Counted from the stretch's first letter, positions 1 to 8,387 are shown. The stretch: DNA of 64,000 nt from Candidatus Lachnoclostridium pullistercoris (GCA_019119775.1 DWWL01000040.1:1-64000); one strand, 5' to 3'. The notes: a model not told the origin generated them from the sequence alone. Translations and numbers: made by a program.

Positions 1-46
1 CTTAATTTTACCACAAATGGATGCTCTTTTTTCATTCACTTGATAG

Positions 47-355
47 GTGAAAAGCAATATTCAGTTAAAATACAGTAACTATGTGGCTTTCAGCCACATT
101 CGTGGCAAAGTCGTGAATAATTCAGGATATCCTATCACAATTTATATAAATGGAAAACCAATTTTAATACAAGACGAAGAAGATATGGGGCCTCAGTATG
201 ACTGGTTGATTTCAGAAGATACGTTTCGTGAGATGATTGAAAATATGTTCACAAAGTATTTGTTCAAAAATTATTTGGGTGTATGTGTGGAAGACGGGGT
301 TATTTGGTTCGATGACAATAAGATTACTGCATTAAGTTTTTATAGTACTTGTTAG
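47..355 (+). CDS. hypothetical protein next to integrase remnant
   Basis: I do not recognise this 102-residue protein. It is acidic and hydrophilic, with no signal peptide, membrane segment or familiar motif. The frame opens with GTG immediately after an in-frame TAG, and no convincing Shine-Dalgarno site precedes it, so the true start may be internal or the gene may be the tail of a longer, decayed one. The DNA is strongly AT-rich, unlike the uvrB region, and matches the adjacent integrase remnant in composition. It is probably cargo of the same degraded mobile element. It could equally be non-functional. Confidence 0.4.
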   Translation: MKSNIQLKYSNYVAFSHIRGKVVNNSGYPITIYINGKPILIQDEEDMGPQYDWLISEDTFREMIENMFTKYLFKNYLGVCVEDGVIWFDDNKITALSFYSTC

Positions 356-394
356 TTTACAAAAGAAAAGAAATCTCCTCATTAGACAGAGTAA

Positions 395-453
395 AAAGGA
401 GATAAAAAATGAAAGCAAGTAACAAGGCGAAAATATCCAGTGGCATGATTTGA
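395..453 (+). other. orphan ribosome site and start codon, deletion scar
   Basis: A strong AAAGGAGAT ribosome site sits a few bases before the ATG at 409, but the frame runs only 14 codons to a TGA. It then overlaps, in another frame, the coding sequence of the truncated recombinase. A good initiation signal leading nowhere suggests that a deletion joined the start of one gene to the tail of the integrase gene, or that a very small leader peptide is made. This is inference from arrangement only. Confidence 0.45.
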
Positions 454-698
454 GGAGTACATTCTGTACACTGCTCTTAAAGAATGATTTCAATCCCAAA
501 GCAGTCTCTAAGCTGATGGGACACGCGAAAGAGATTATTACAATGGATGTGTATGGAGATAATCGGGGGATTATCGCTGACTGTGTAGATGAAATCCAGC
601 CGTTTATTGATGAGGTTTTACCGACCGAGGACTTGGACTCTGAGTTGCAGACTGAAAACATAGAAGTGGTTGTTCCGGTAGATGAGTACCTTATATAA
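423..698 (+). pseudogene. 5'-truncated tyrosine recombinase (phage/ICE integrase), C-terminal catalytic part
   Basis: The frame is open from the codon after the TAA at 420-422 and reads through a W-H-D-L-R box, an M-G-H box and a D-V-Y-G-D box. These are the second Arg, the second His and the nucleophilic Tyr of the tyrosine recombinase catalytic domain, in order and at normal spacing. An intact family member has roughly 350-400 residues with an arm-binding domain, a core-binding domain and the first catalytic Arg, all absent here. No ribosome site serves this frame (the first usable codon is TTG at 450). The fragment is therefore a dead integrase left by an excised or eroded element at the window's left edge. 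Confidence 0.85.
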
Positions 699-718
699 AA
701 GTGAATATACTAGAAAAG

Positions 719-771
719 AAAAGTATGGCCGTAAAAGAACGGATGTTCTAAACTGCGGCTATACTTTTTTA
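719..771 (+). terminator. terminator after the integrase remnant
   Basis: The arms at 721-731 (AAGTATGGCCG) and 756-766 (CGGCTATACTT) pair with one G-U and are followed by a T run at 765-770. The 24-base loop holds a second small hairpin (AGAAC/GTTCT, 736-749). It fits a rho-independent terminator 20 bases beyond the integrase stop. Confidence 0.75.
736..749. promoter_or_regulatory. candidate LexA (SOS) box upstream of uvrB
   Basis: AGAACGGATGTTCT fits the Gram-positive LexA/DinR consensus GAAC-RNRY-GTTC exactly. uvrB is a classical SOS gene in Firmicutes. However, the site lies about 280 bases before the uvrB start and doubles as the inner stem of the preceding terminator, so it may be only a structural element. 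A TATAAT at 783-788 lies downstream of it. Confidence 0.35.
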
Positions 772-873
772 TCTATCCATGATATAATTTGCCTGACTGG
801 CAGAAAAACAAGCGCGACCGCAGGGAGCATTTGCTTTTACCCAGTTTGGCAGCGAAGAACCGAAGGTTCTGAG

Positions 874-906
874 CATGAAAGAATGAACGAAGTGAATTCT
901 TTCATG
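874..906. repeat. inverted repeat, 11-bp arms, uvrB leader region
   Basis: CATGAAAGAAT (874-884) and ATTCTTTCATG (896-906) are perfect inverted arms around an 11-base loop. There is no T run after it, so it is not a simple terminator on the plus strand. The stretch 699-1027 holds no convincing gene: only the terminator at 719-771, a smaller AGAACC/GGTTCT palindrome at 856-870, this repeat and the hairpin at 980-1008. A 79-codon frame crossing it (682-921) has no coding character. Confidence 0.6.
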
Positions 907-979
907 TTTGGTGACCTTTAGAAATACTAATTCCACTAAGTTTTATCTAGTGTTGCGCAGTCCTGAAAAACACGTTTTA

Positions 980-1008
980 GTGACCTGCATTCGTAAAATA
1001 CAGGTCAC
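980..1008. repeat. hairpin directly before the uvrB ribosome site
   Basis: GTGACCTG (980-987) and CAGGTCAC (1001-1008) form a perfect 8-bp stem with a 13-base AT-rich loop containing TAAAAT. It ends two bases before the AGGAGG ribosome site (1011-1016) of uvrB. It could be a repressor operator over a -10 box or an mRNA structure limiting ribosome access. GGTGACCT also occurs at 909-916. Confidence 0.5.
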
Positions 1009-1027
1009 CCAGGAGGAAAAATAGAAA

Positions 1028-3013
1028 ATGGAGTTCAAATTACACTCAGAATATCAGCCCACCGGCGACCAGCCCCAGGCCATTGAGGCATTGGTCAAAG
1101 GCTTCAAAGAAGGCAATCAATTCGAGACTTTACTAGGGGTTACGGGCTCTGGCAAGACCTTCACTATGGCCAATGTGATCCAGCAGTTACAGAAGCCCAC
1201 CCTCATCATTGCCCACAATAAAACCCTTGCAGCACAGCTCTATAGTGAGTTTAAGGAGTTCTTCCCGGAGAACGCCGTGGAGTATTTCGTCTCCTACTAC
1301 GACTACTACCAGCCGGAGGCTTACGTCCCGTCCACGGACACCTACATTGAGAAGGACTCCGCCATCAACGACGAGATCGACAAGCTGCGGCACTCCGCGA
1401 CGGCGGCCCTGTCGGAGAGGAGCGACGTGATCATTGTGGCTTCGGTGTCCTGCATTTACGGACTGGGAAGTCCCATCGACTATAAGGAGATGGTGATTTC
1501 CCTGCGGCCCGGGATGATCAAGGACCGGGATGAGGTGATCCACAAGCTGATCGATATCCAGTATGATCGGAATGATATGGATTTTCACCGGGGAACCTTC
1601 CGGGTGCGGGGGGACGTGGTGGAGATCTTTCCGGCTTACTCCGGGAATGAAGCCTACCGGGTGGAGTTTTTCGGGGATGAGGTGGACCGGATCACAGAGA
1701 TTGACACAGTGACGGGGGAGATCAAGGCCCAGCTGAATCATGTGGCCATCTTCCCGGCGTCCCATTATGTGGTGCCGAAGGAAAAAATGATGGAGGCCAC
1801 AGAGAATATTTTGGCGGAGATGAAGGAGCGGGTGGCCTATTTTAAGAGCGAGGACAAGCTGCTGGAGGCTCAGCGGATCGCGGAGCGGACAAACTTTGAT
1901 GTGGAAATGATGCGGGAGACGGGATTCTGCTCCGGAATTGAGAACTATTCCCGTCATCTGGTGGGATCGGCGCCGGGGGAGCCGCCCTGTACCCTGATCG
2001 ATTATTTCCCCGATGATTTTCTGATCATTGTGGACGAGTCCCATATCACCCTGCCCCAGATCCGGGGGATGTACGCGGGGGACCGTTCCAGGAAGCAGAC
2101 GCTGGTAGACTATGGCTTCCGACTGCCGTCGGCGCTGGATAACCGCCCCTTGAATTTTGAGGAATTTGAGTCGAAGATCAACCAGATGCTCTTTGTGTCC
2201 GCGACGCCGTCTGTGTATGAGGCGGAGCACGAACTTCTGCGGGCAGAACAGATTATCCGACCTACCGGACTTTTAGATCCGGAGATCTCCGTGCGCCCGG
2301 TGGAGGGACAGATCGACGACCTGATCTCCGAGGTGAACCGGGAGGTGGCCGGCCATCACAAGGTGCTGATCACCACCCTGACCAAAAGGATGGCGGAGGA
2401 CCTTACCGACTATATGAGGGATGCGGGGATCCGGGTAAAATATCTCCACTCCGACATTGATACCCTGGAGCGGGCAGAGATCATCCGGGATATGAGAATG
2501 GATGTGTTTGACGTGCTGGTGGGCATCAACCTGCTGCGTGAGGGACTGGATATCCCGGAAATCACTCTGGTGGCCATTTTGGACGCGGACAAAGAAGGAT
2601 TTCTGCGGTCGGAGACGTCCCTGATCCAGACCATCGGCCGGGCGGCGAGAAACAGCGAAGGCCATGTGATCATGTACGCGGACAGCATTACCGACTCTAT
2701 GAGGACGGCAATTGAGGAGACCAGGCGCCGCCGGGAGATCCAGCAGAAATACAATGAAGAGCACGGAATCACCCCTACCACCATCAAGAAGGCAGTGCGG
2801 GATCTGATCGCCATTTCCAAGGCGGCGGAGGAGAGCCGGGAGGAGTTTAAGAAGGATCCGGAGTCTATGGACGCAAAAGAGCTGCGCAAGCTGGTGAAGG
2901 AGCTGACACGGCGGATGCACCAGGCAGCAGCAGAGCTGAATTTCGAGGAGGCGATCCAGCTGAGAGAGAGGATCGTGGAGATCAAACAGATGCTGCTGGA
3001 AATAGAAGGATAA
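1028..3013 (+). CDS. uvrB: UvrABC excinuclease subunit B
   Basis: UvrB is the damage-verifying helicase subunit of nucleotide excision repair. It is loaded by UvrA and recruits UvrC to incise both sides of the lesion. At 661 residues it has normal length. The Walker A motif GVTGSGKT (residues 37-44), the [10 protein letters not shown] beta-hairpin that clamps DNA (about 90-100), the IIVDESH helicase motif, the helicase C-terminal half with its IGRAAR motif, and a C-terminal UVR domain for UvrC contact (about 625-660) are all present. A strong AGGAGG (1011-1016) fixes the ATG start. uvrA, often directly downstream in Firmicutes, is not here; a terminator and feoAB follow instead. A candidate SOS box lies far upstream. 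Confidence 0.98.
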   Translation: MEFKLHSEYQPTGDQPQAIEALVKGFKEGNQFETLLGVTGSGKTFTMANVIQQLQKPTLIIAHNKTLAAQLYSEFKEFFPENAVEYFVSYYDYYQPEAYVPSTDTYIEKDSAINDEIDKLRHSATAALSERSDVIIVASVSCIYGLGSPIDYKEMVISLRPGMIKDRDEVIHKLIDIQYDRNDMDFHRGTFRVRGDVVEIFPAYSGNEAYRVEFFGDEVDRITEIDTVTGEIKAQLNHVAIFPASHYVVPKEKMMEATENILAEMKERVAYFKSEDKLLEAQRIAERTNFDVEMMRETGFCSGIENYSRHLVGSAPGEPPCTLIDYFPDDFLIIVDESHITLPQIRGMYAGDRSRKQTLVDYGFRLPSALDNRPLNFEEFESKINQMLFVSATPSVYEAEHELLRAEQIIRPTGLLDPEISVRPVEGQIDDLISEVNREVAGHHKVLITTLTKRMAEDLTDYMRDAGIRVKYLHSDIDTLERAEIIRDMRMDVFDVLVGINLLREGLDIPEITLVAILDADKEGFLRSETSLIQTIGRAARNSEGHVIMYADSITDSMRTAIEETRRRREIQQKYNEEHGITPTTIKKAVRDLIAISKAAEESREEFKKDPESMDAKELRKLVKELTRRMHQAAAELNFEEAIQLRERIVEIKQMLLEIEG

Positions 3014-3042
3014 TTGACTTCATTCCCGTGCAGTGCTACAAT
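3014..3042 (+). promoter_or_regulatory. sigma-A promoter for feoAB
   Basis: TTGACT (3014-3019), a 17-base spacer and TACAAT (3037-3042), preceded by TG, make a near-consensus promoter that begins at the last base of the uvrB stop codon. Predicted transcription would start near 3049, inside the left arm of the hairpin at 3043-3099. No Fur box is obvious. Confidence 0.65.
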
Positions 3043-3102
3043 AACCGCAGCGAAAAAAGGCAGAATCAGATGAAAGATCCTGCCGGAAGCGCTGCGGTTT
3101 TT
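3043..3102 (+). terminator. terminator of uvrB overlapping the feo promoter
   Basis: AACCGCAGCG (3043-3052) pairs perfectly with CGCTGCGGTT (3090-3099) and is followed by a run of T. An inner stem GGCAG/CTGCC stabilises the loop. Transcripts from the promoter at 3014-3042 would lack part of the left arm and so escape termination, while read-through from uvrB would be stopped. Confidence 0.8.
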
Positions 3103-3167
3103 AGATATACGGGCCGGACAGGCATGCCGTATGCCCGTTTGGCCAAAGCATGAGGGAGACAAAAATA

Positions 3168-3398
3168 ATGAAACTGCATGAAGGAAAAATAGGAGAAACC
3201 TACCGTGTGGCGAGCGTCCATGTGGATGAACGGCTCACCAGACGGCTGGAGGCGCTTGGCGTGAATGAGGGAACTCTCATCACTGTCATGAATAAGAAAG
3301 GAAGTGGAACTCTGATCATCAAAGTCAGAGGGACCAGGCTGGCTCTGGGCCGCCAGATCGCCGATGGAATCGAGATTGGAGGTGCAGAAAATGGCTGA
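3168..3398 (+). CDS. feoA: FeoA-domain protein, ferrous iron transport accessory
   Basis: A 76-residue protein with the SH3-like FeoA fold pattern: short beta strands, an R-R-L-E-A-L-G turn, and a C-terminal L-A-L-G-R-x-I-A motif typical of the family. FeoA is a small cytosolic partner of the FeoB iron transporter. I place the start at the ATG at 3168, which has GAGGGAG upstream, rather than at the in-frame ATG at 3150. Its last 8 bases overlap the first codons of feoB, so the two are translationally coupled. Only one FeoA gene is seen. Confidence 0.92.
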   Translation: MKLHEGKIGETYRVASVHVDERLTRRLEALGVNEGTLITVMNKKGSGTLIIKVRGTRLALGRQIADGIEIGGAENG

Positions 3399-5391
3399 GA
3401 CAAAAGAAAAGACGATCCGGGTCGGCTTTGTGGGTAACCCGAACTGCGGAAAGACCACTCTGTTCAACGCCTTCACCGGTGCAAACCTGAAGGTGGCCAA
3501 CTGGCCCGGCGTTACGGTGGAGCGGGTGGAAGGAGAGACGAACTACAAAGGACGGCCGATCAAGGTGATCGATCTTCCCGGCATTTACAGCCTGACCTCC
3601 TACACCATTGAGGAGATTGTAACCAGAAAGTGCATTGAGGAAAATGAGGTGGATGTGATCATCAACGTGGTGGACGCGTCCTGCCTGGAGAGAAACCTCT
3701 ATCTGACCATGCAGCTTTTGGAGCTGCGCAAGCCTGTGATCCTGGCTCTGAACATGATGGATATTGTGGAGGAGCGGGGCATGGAAATCGACCTGCACCG
3801 TCTGCCGGAAATGCTGGGAGAGATCCCGGTAGTGCCAGTTTCCGCCAGAAAGCGCACAGGACTGGACGTGCTGCTTCACGCGGTGGTGCACCACTATGAG
3901 GAAGGCCCGAAGGGGATCGTCGTCCACTACGACGATGAGATCGAGGAGAAAATTTCCCAGATCGAGGACGTTCTCCGGATGAAATACGGGGAAATGGAAA
4001 ATATGCGCTGGCACGCCATCAAGCTGCTGGAGCACGACGGAGAGGTGGAGAAAGACCACCCGGTGGACGTGAGCCACATCGCTCAGAAGAGCTATGAAAA
4101 AGAGATCATCAACGAAAAGTACGACTACATAGAAGAGATCGTTCAGGAATGTCTGGTGGGAAAAGATGTGAAGGCAGCTGCCACAGACCGCATTGACCAG
4201 TACCTGACCCATCCGGTCTGGGGAATCCCCATTTTCCTGGGAATTATGGCGGTGGTATTTTTCCTCACCTTTACGGTGGGAGATTTCCTGAAGGGATATT
4301 TTGAGATCGGCCTGGAGTATTTCTCCGGGGCGGTGCTGAATCTGCTCACGGGAATGCACGTTTCCCAGTGGCTGATCTCCCTGATTGTGGACGGAATCAT
4401 CGCCGGCGTAGGCGGAATCCTCACGTTTCTGCCAAATATCTTTATTCTGTTTCTGGCGCTGGCGTTTCTGGAGGACAGCGGATACATGGCCAGAGTGGCT
4501 TATGTCATGAATGAGACAATGAGCATGGTAGGACTGTCAGGCAAGGCATTTCTTCCCATGCTGCTGGGATTTGGCTGCACGGTGCCGGCGGTGATGGCGT
4601 CCAGGGCGCTTCCCAGCCAGAGGGACCGTAGGAGAACGATCCTGATCACTCCGTTTATGTCCTGCTCTGCAAGACTTCCGATTTACGTGCTGTTTGCGGA
4701 GATATTCTTCCCGGCTCACGCGCTGCTGGTGGCCTACTCCCTGTATCTGGTGGGCCTGGCGGTGGCCATTTTGGTGGCTCTCGTGGTGCACAGAATGTCC
4801 AAAGACGGAGCGGAGGAGGCACTTCTGATCGAGCTGCCGGAATACAAGACCCCCAATGCCAGGACGGTTGCCATTTATGTGTGGGACAAAGTGAAGGATT
4901 ATCTGAGCAAGGCCGGAACGGTGATCTTTGTGGCCTCGATCGTGCTGTGGTTCGTGCTGAATACGGGGCTTTCCGGGTTTACGGATGATGTGTCCCAGAG
5001 CTTTGCGGCCATGGTGGGACGGGTGCTGATGCCGTTTCTTGCGCCGGCCGGGCTGGGCCACTGGCAGATCGGTGTGGCTCTTATCTCCGGACTGTCGGCG
5101 AAGGAAGTGGTGGTATCCAGCTTTGCAGTGCTGTTTGGTATCAGCAACATCAACTCCGCAGCCGGCATGAGCGAGCTGGGCTCCGCCCTGGGAATGCTGG
5201 GCTTTGGTCCGGTAAATGCCTACGCGCTGATGATCTTCTGCCTGCTCTATTCGCCCTGCATGGCGGCAGTCGCCACCATTCACCGGGAGACAGGCTCCTG
5301 GAAATGGACGGTCCGCACCGTCGTGTTCCAGATCTTAGTGGCATGGGTGGGCGCCGTGCTGGTGTATCAGATCGGCAGCCGGCTGTTTTAG
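3391..5391 (+). CDS. feoB: ferrous iron transporter FeoB
   Basis: FeoB imports Fe(II) across the cytoplasmic membrane. The 666-residue protein has an N-terminal G domain: P-loop GNPNCGKT (residues 15-22), switch/G3 D-L-P-G and G4 N-M-M-D. A helical linker follows, then a polytopic membrane part with the duplicated Gate motifs (S-G-Y-M-A-R-V and L-S-A-K-E-V-V) and conserved G-C-T-V-P in the pore region. GGAGGTG before the ATG at 3391 fixes the start; an in-frame ATG at 3364 lies inside feoA. It ends 7 bases before a converging gene. It belongs to the anaerobic iron-uptake operon feoAB, with no FeoC seen. Confidence 0.97.
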   Translation: MAETKEKTIRVGFVGNPNCGKTTLFNAFTGANLKVANWPGVTVERVEGETNYKGRPIKVIDLPGIYSLTSYTIEEIVTRKCIEENEVDVIINVVDASCLERNLYLTMQLLELRKPVILALNMMDIVEERGMEIDLHRLPEMLGEIPVVPVSARKRTGLDVLLHAVVHHYEEGPKGIVVHYDDEIEEKISQIEDVLRMKYGEMENMRWHAIKLLEHDGEVEKDHPVDVSHIAQKSYEKEIINEKYDYIEEIVQECLVGKDVKAAATDRIDQYLTHPVWGIPIFLGIMAVVFFLTFTVGDFLKGYFEIGLEYFSGAVLNLLTGMHVSQWLISLIVDGIIAGVGGILTFLPNIFILFLALAFLEDSGYMARVAYVMNETMSMVGLSGKAFLPMLLGFGCTVPAVMASRALPSQRDRRRTILITPFMSCSARLPIYVLFAEIFFPAHALLVAYSLYLVGLAVAILVALVVHRMSKDGAEEALLIELPEYKTPNARTVAIYVWDKVKDYLSKAGTVIFVASIVLWFVLNTGLSGFTDDVSQSFAAMVGRVLMPFLAPAGLGHWQIGVALISGLSAKEVVVSSFAVLFGISNINSAAGMSELGSALGMLGFGPVNAYALMIFCLLYSPCMAAVATIHRETGSWKWTVRTVVFQILVAWVGAVLVYQIGSRLF

Positions 5392-5398
5392 CCGCGGG

Positions 5399-6346
5399 CT
5401 AAGAAGGAATGGGCGCGAAATCGCCCTCAGGTGTAAAGAGGCATTCCTGCTCTCTGGAGTAGATATAGATATGGTCGGAGAGCCGGTCTTCCTGCAGCAC
5501 TTCCTCCTCATTGATCTGGGAAACCATGCTGCTCAAAGAAGAATAATGAGAAAATCCCCTGTCCGGGGTGAGAAGAACTTCGTGGATGCTGGAGGGAAGG
5601 ACGATCAGGTCGCTTCCCGCCGCGTCCGCGAATTTTTTTAACTGTCCCGGGTAGAGCATGCAGCCGGCTCCGTTGAGCTCCGTCGTGTTGGTGAGAACGT
5701 AGAGTGGCTGGGCGGAGCGCTGTTCTTCCAGAATCTGGTCAAAAAGCTCCGCGTCATGCGGCTCCTTTATGTGTCCCGACACCATGTCCCGCACCACATC
5801 GGTCATGCTGCGGATGGTGGGAGGCAGGAGGGAGAGGGCATTTTTCTGCGCCAGGGGGAACAGTTCGCCGGCATCTAAGTTCCAGCGCTTCAGCTGGTCA
5901 TTTTCCACCATGGAAGAAAAACAGGTATCCCCGTCATCAAAAATCAGGTAAAATACAATGGAGAGATCCAGAAAAGGAAGGTTGGGAACGGTGGAAAGAA
6001 GGGCTTTGTTGGCCTCAGTGGAGATCAGTTTGAACACCAGATGGCGCCGGGCCAGGGGCAGGGAGGAAAAGCTGCGGAAACGGGCCTCATCCGGATGGGA
6101 ATTTTCCTGGTAAACAGCTAAAATGTCAGATATAATGGAGTCAATGGAGACGCCGGACAGATACTGTTCGTAATAGCTGTTTAAGTAAATGGCCGGGGCC
6201 ACGGTGCTTTCCGGCCGGCAGATGCACAGTCCGTCCAGGAGAACGCCGTTGTTTTTGGGGATCTGCCGCAGAGAGACGTCCGCCTGATTTCCCATGAGAG
6301 TCTGAAGACGGGAGACAACGATTTCCAGAAATGATTTGTATACCAT
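5399..6346 (-). CDS. DUF5688 family protein
   Basis: A 315-residue cytosolic protein of the DUF5688 type, a family of unknown function that is abundant in Lachnospiraceae and often present in several copies per genome. Family features visible here are the opening segment ending in G-V-L-L-D-G-L, followed by a conserved A-P-A-I-Y-L-N-x-Y-Y stretch near residue 55, and a long alternating alpha/beta body with no membrane segment or catalytic motif I can name. The start is the ATG at 6346, preceded by AAAGGAGG; an upstream in-frame ATG at 6424 has no ribosome site. It converges on feoB and diverges from acyP, so it is probably transcribed alone. Confidence 0.75.
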   Translation of the reverse strand: MVYKSFLEIVVSRLQTLMGNQADVSLRQIPKNNGVLLDGLCICRPESTVAPAIYLNSYYEQYLSGVSIDSIISDILAVYQENSHPDEARFRSFSSLPLARRHLVFKLISTEANKALLSTVPNLPFLDLSIVFYLIFDDGDTCFSSMVENDQLKRWNLDAGELFPLAQKNALSLLPPTIRSMTDVVRDMVSGHIKEPHDAELFDQILEEQRSAQPLYVLTNTTELNGAGCMLYPGQLKKFADAAGSDLIVLPSSIHEVLLTPDRGFSHYSSLSSMVSQINEEEVLQEDRLSDHIYIYSREQECLFTPEGDFAPIPS

Positions 6347-6500
6347 TTGTATACCTCCTTTGATGTGATTGTATAGAAATGAATGATAATGATGCAGCCG
6401 GAAAGGCTGCGAAGAAACGGGCATGCCTCCGGATGGGGATGCCGTGTGTGAATTTCATTATAGCGGCTTTGGACCGCGTTGGCAAGGGGGAAACGAAAAA

Positions 6501-6773
6501 ATGAAGAAAGTCAGAAAACACATCTTTTTTTCCGGAATGGTTCAGGGCGTGGGATTCCGCTACCGTTCTTACTATGCGGCCAGCAAGCTGGGGCTGACCG
6601 GCTGGGTGAGAAATCTGGCCGACGGCCGGGTGGAGATGGAGGTTCAGGGAGATGAGAAATCCATCGCCGATCTGATCGACCAGGTGGGTTCCGGCTGGAG
6701 CGTGCACATCGACAATATGGAAGTCTGGGAGCTGCCCCTGGAGGACGAGCGGGAATTCCGGGTACGGGGGTGA
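6501..6773 (+). CDS. acyP: acylphosphatase
   Basis: A 90-residue single-domain enzyme hydrolysing carboxyl-phosphate bonds of small acyl phosphates. The signature is complete: V-Q-G-V-G-F-R near the N-terminus with the phosphate-binding Arg, followed by G-W-V-R-N-L-x-D-G with the catalytic Asn. Length is normal. The start at 6501 (MKKVRK) follows a GGGGG-rich ribosome site; an in-frame ATG at 6423 would add 26 residues outside the family pattern. It is monocistronic in appearance, with about 160 bases before the next gene. The cellular substrate is unknown, as for most bacterial homologues. Confidence 0.93.
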   Translation: MKKVRKHIFFSGMVQGVGFRYRSYYAASKLGLTGWVRNLADGRVEMEVQGDEKSIADLIDQVGSGWSVHIDNMEVWELPLEDEREFRVRG

Positions 6774-6870
6774 GAACAGGGGGCATCTTTGCGGAGAACG
6801 GACCGCCCGTTTTGCGGAAGACGGATTGGCTGTTCCGCAAAGAACAGATTCGCCCCTCTCCACAAAATGC

Positions 6871-6906
6871 TTGACGTTTTGTCAAAAAAGGGGTTTACTT
6901 ATAAGT
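6871..6906 (+). promoter_or_regulatory. palindromic promoter region of the M20 amidohydrolase
   Basis: TTGACGTTTTGTCAA (6871-6885) is a 15-bp inverted repeat with 5-bp arms. ACTTATAAGT (6897-6906) is a perfect 10-bp palindrome containing a TATAAG -10-like box. TTGTCA (6879-6884) is 15 bases from TATAAG. The two palindromes sit where a -35 and a -10 would be, suggesting a repressed promoter; no regulator gene is adjacent. Confidence 0.45.
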
Positions 6907-6934
6907 ATCATACAGAAAAAGGAGGAGGATTGGG

Positions 6935-8278
6935 ATGGATCGGATAGAACAGAAGATCTGCGACATTATTGACAAAAATCAGGAGGAGATCAAAGCCTTC
7001 GGACGCGACATCTGGTGCCACGCGGAGATGGGCTACAAGGAGTTCCGCACAGCAGAAAAATTTGCGGAGTACGCGAAGCGGTACGGCTTAGAGACGGAAG
7101 AGGGTCTGGCCGTAACGGGAGTGAAGAGCTACCTGAAAGGAAAAGAGAGTGGGGGCATCACCGTGGGTGTGATGGGTGAAATGGACGCTCTGCCCATCGC
7201 GAATCATCCCGATGCCAATCCGGAGACAGGCGCCAGCCACTGCTGCGGCCACAATGCCCAGCTCACCGGCGTGATCGGAGCCATGATGGCCCTGACGGAC
7301 CCGGAGGTAAAAGAGGCCATGGACGGAAACGTGGTGTTTATGGCAGTTCCCGCCGAGGAGTACGTGGACCTTCCCTTCAAGCAGCAGCTGATGAAGGAGG
7401 GCAAGATCCGCTACGGCGGCGGAAAATGCGAGCTGATCCGCATAGGAGCGATGGACGACATTGACATTGCGGTGGGACATCACACAGCGCCGGAGCTGGA
7501 CCTGCGCTTAAGCAACGGCAGCACCAACGGCTTTGTAAATAAGATCATCACCTACACAGGACGGGCAGCTCATGCCGCCGCCGCTCCCTACATGGGAATC
7601 GACGCGCAGAACGCGGCTCTGCTGGCATTCCACGCCCTGGATATGCAGAGAGAGAGCTTCCAGGAGAAAGACTTTGTGCGCGTGCACTCCTACATCGTCA
7701 AGGGTGGTCCTTCCGTGAACGTGATCGCCGACACGGTGGAGGTAAACAGCTGCACCAGAGCGAAGAACATTCCTGCTGTGAAGGACGCTTCCGAGAAGGC
7801 GGACCGGGCATTCAGGGCCGGCGCTGTGGCCACCGGCTGCGGCATGCGCCTGGAGACGGTTTCCGGCTACATGCCGACCATTCCCTGCAGCGACGTGACG
7901 GCCTTAAAGGAAGCTCTGGAAGAGGTGGCAGGAGATCAGTACAAGGTGGAGTATCAGGGAGCTGACCAGCACACCAGCGCCTCCACAGACTTCGGCGACG
8001 TGTCCTGCATCATGCCTCTGCTCCAGTTCTCCACCGGCGGCTACACGGGGCAGCTCCACAACCCGGATGTGCGGGTGACGGACGAGTACCTGGCCTATGT
8101 GGTGACGGCAAAAGTCTTCGCCCTCACGGCCTACAAGCTGTTAAAGAACGGCGGAAACTATGCCAAGGCTCTTCTGGACAGCTACCAGGCGGTGATGACC
8201 AAAGAGTCCTACGTGGAGTTTATGGACAGCATGAACAAGGTGGAAGAGATCCCCATGGCTCCCCTGGAGATCGTATAA
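6935..8278 (+). CDS. M20 family amidohydrolase (AbgB/IAA-amino-acid hydrolase-like)
   Basis: A 447-residue cytosolic metallohydrolase of the M20D type, which cleaves amide bonds of N-acyl or aminobenzoyl amino acids. Visible signatures are H-A-E-M-G-Y-K-E-F near residue 29, G-E-M-D-A-L-P in the metal site, C-C-G-H-N with a metal-binding His, P-A-E-E-Y (catalytic Glu), A-A-H-A-A-A-A-P in the dimerisation domain, and S-T-D-F-G-D-V near the C-terminus. AGGAGG precedes the ATG. It resembles p-aminobenzoyl-glutamate hydrolase subunits more than ArgE/DapE. An AbgT-type transporter occurs 19 kb away (26724), but with its own M20 partner. The substrate is unknown. Confidence 0.85.
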   Translation: MDRIEQKICDIIDKNQEEIKAFGRDIWCHAEMGYKEFRTAEKFAEYAKRYGLETEEGLAVTGVKSYLKGKESGGITVGVMGEMDALPIANHPDANPETGASHCCGHNAQLTGVIGAMMALTDPEVKEAMDGNVVFMAVPAEEYVDLPFKQQLMKEGKIRYGGGKCELIRIGAMDDIDIAVGHHTAPELDLRLSNGSTNGFVNKIITYTGRAAHAAAAPYMGIDAQNAALLAFHALDMQRESFQEKDFVRVHSYIVKGGPSVNVIADTVEVNSCTRAKNIPAVKDASEKADRAFRAGAVATGCGMRLETVSGYMPTIPCSDVTALKEALEEVAGDQYKVEYQGADQHTSASTDFGDVSCIMPLLQFSTGGYTGQLHNPDVRVTDEYLAYVVTAKVFALTAYKLLKNGGNYAKALLDSYQAVMTKESYVEFMDSMNKVEEIPMAPLEIV

Positions 8279-8290
8279 CAGGAGAGGTTT

Positions 8291-8359
8291 CCCGCCGCGT
8301 TCCGGCGGGGCGTGACATCTGCCGGGAGACGGAGAAAGTTCCGTTTCCCGGCAGACATC
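8291..8359 (+). other. two stable hairpins between the M20 gene and recQ
   Basis: CCCGCC/GGCGGG (8291-8309) forms a short hairpin. The 20-base arms 8314-8333 and 8340-8359 then pair at all but two or three positions around a 6-base loop, giving a very stable stem ending 28 bases before the recQ start. No T run follows on either strand, so it is not a standard terminator. It may be an RNA processing, protection or attenuation element. Confidence 0.55.
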
Positions 8360-8387
8360 AAAAATGGAGGAATGAATTTCACCGTCT

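Noticed and set aside
856-870. AGAACCGAAGGTTCT as a LexA box for uvrB
   Set aside because: The spacing between GAAC and GTTC is five bases, not the required four.
682-921. 79-codon open frame between the integrase remnant and uvrB
   Set aside because: It overlaps the integrase tail, runs through a terminator and several hairpins, has no ribosome site and shows no protein-like composition.
1187-2230. Long antisense frames within uvrB, and similar long antisense frames in feoB, hydrogenase, symporter and kinase genes
   Set aside because: They are shadows of GC-rich coding sequence on the other strand: His/Arg/Gln-rich, no ribosome sites, and the opposite strand encodes a clear family member.
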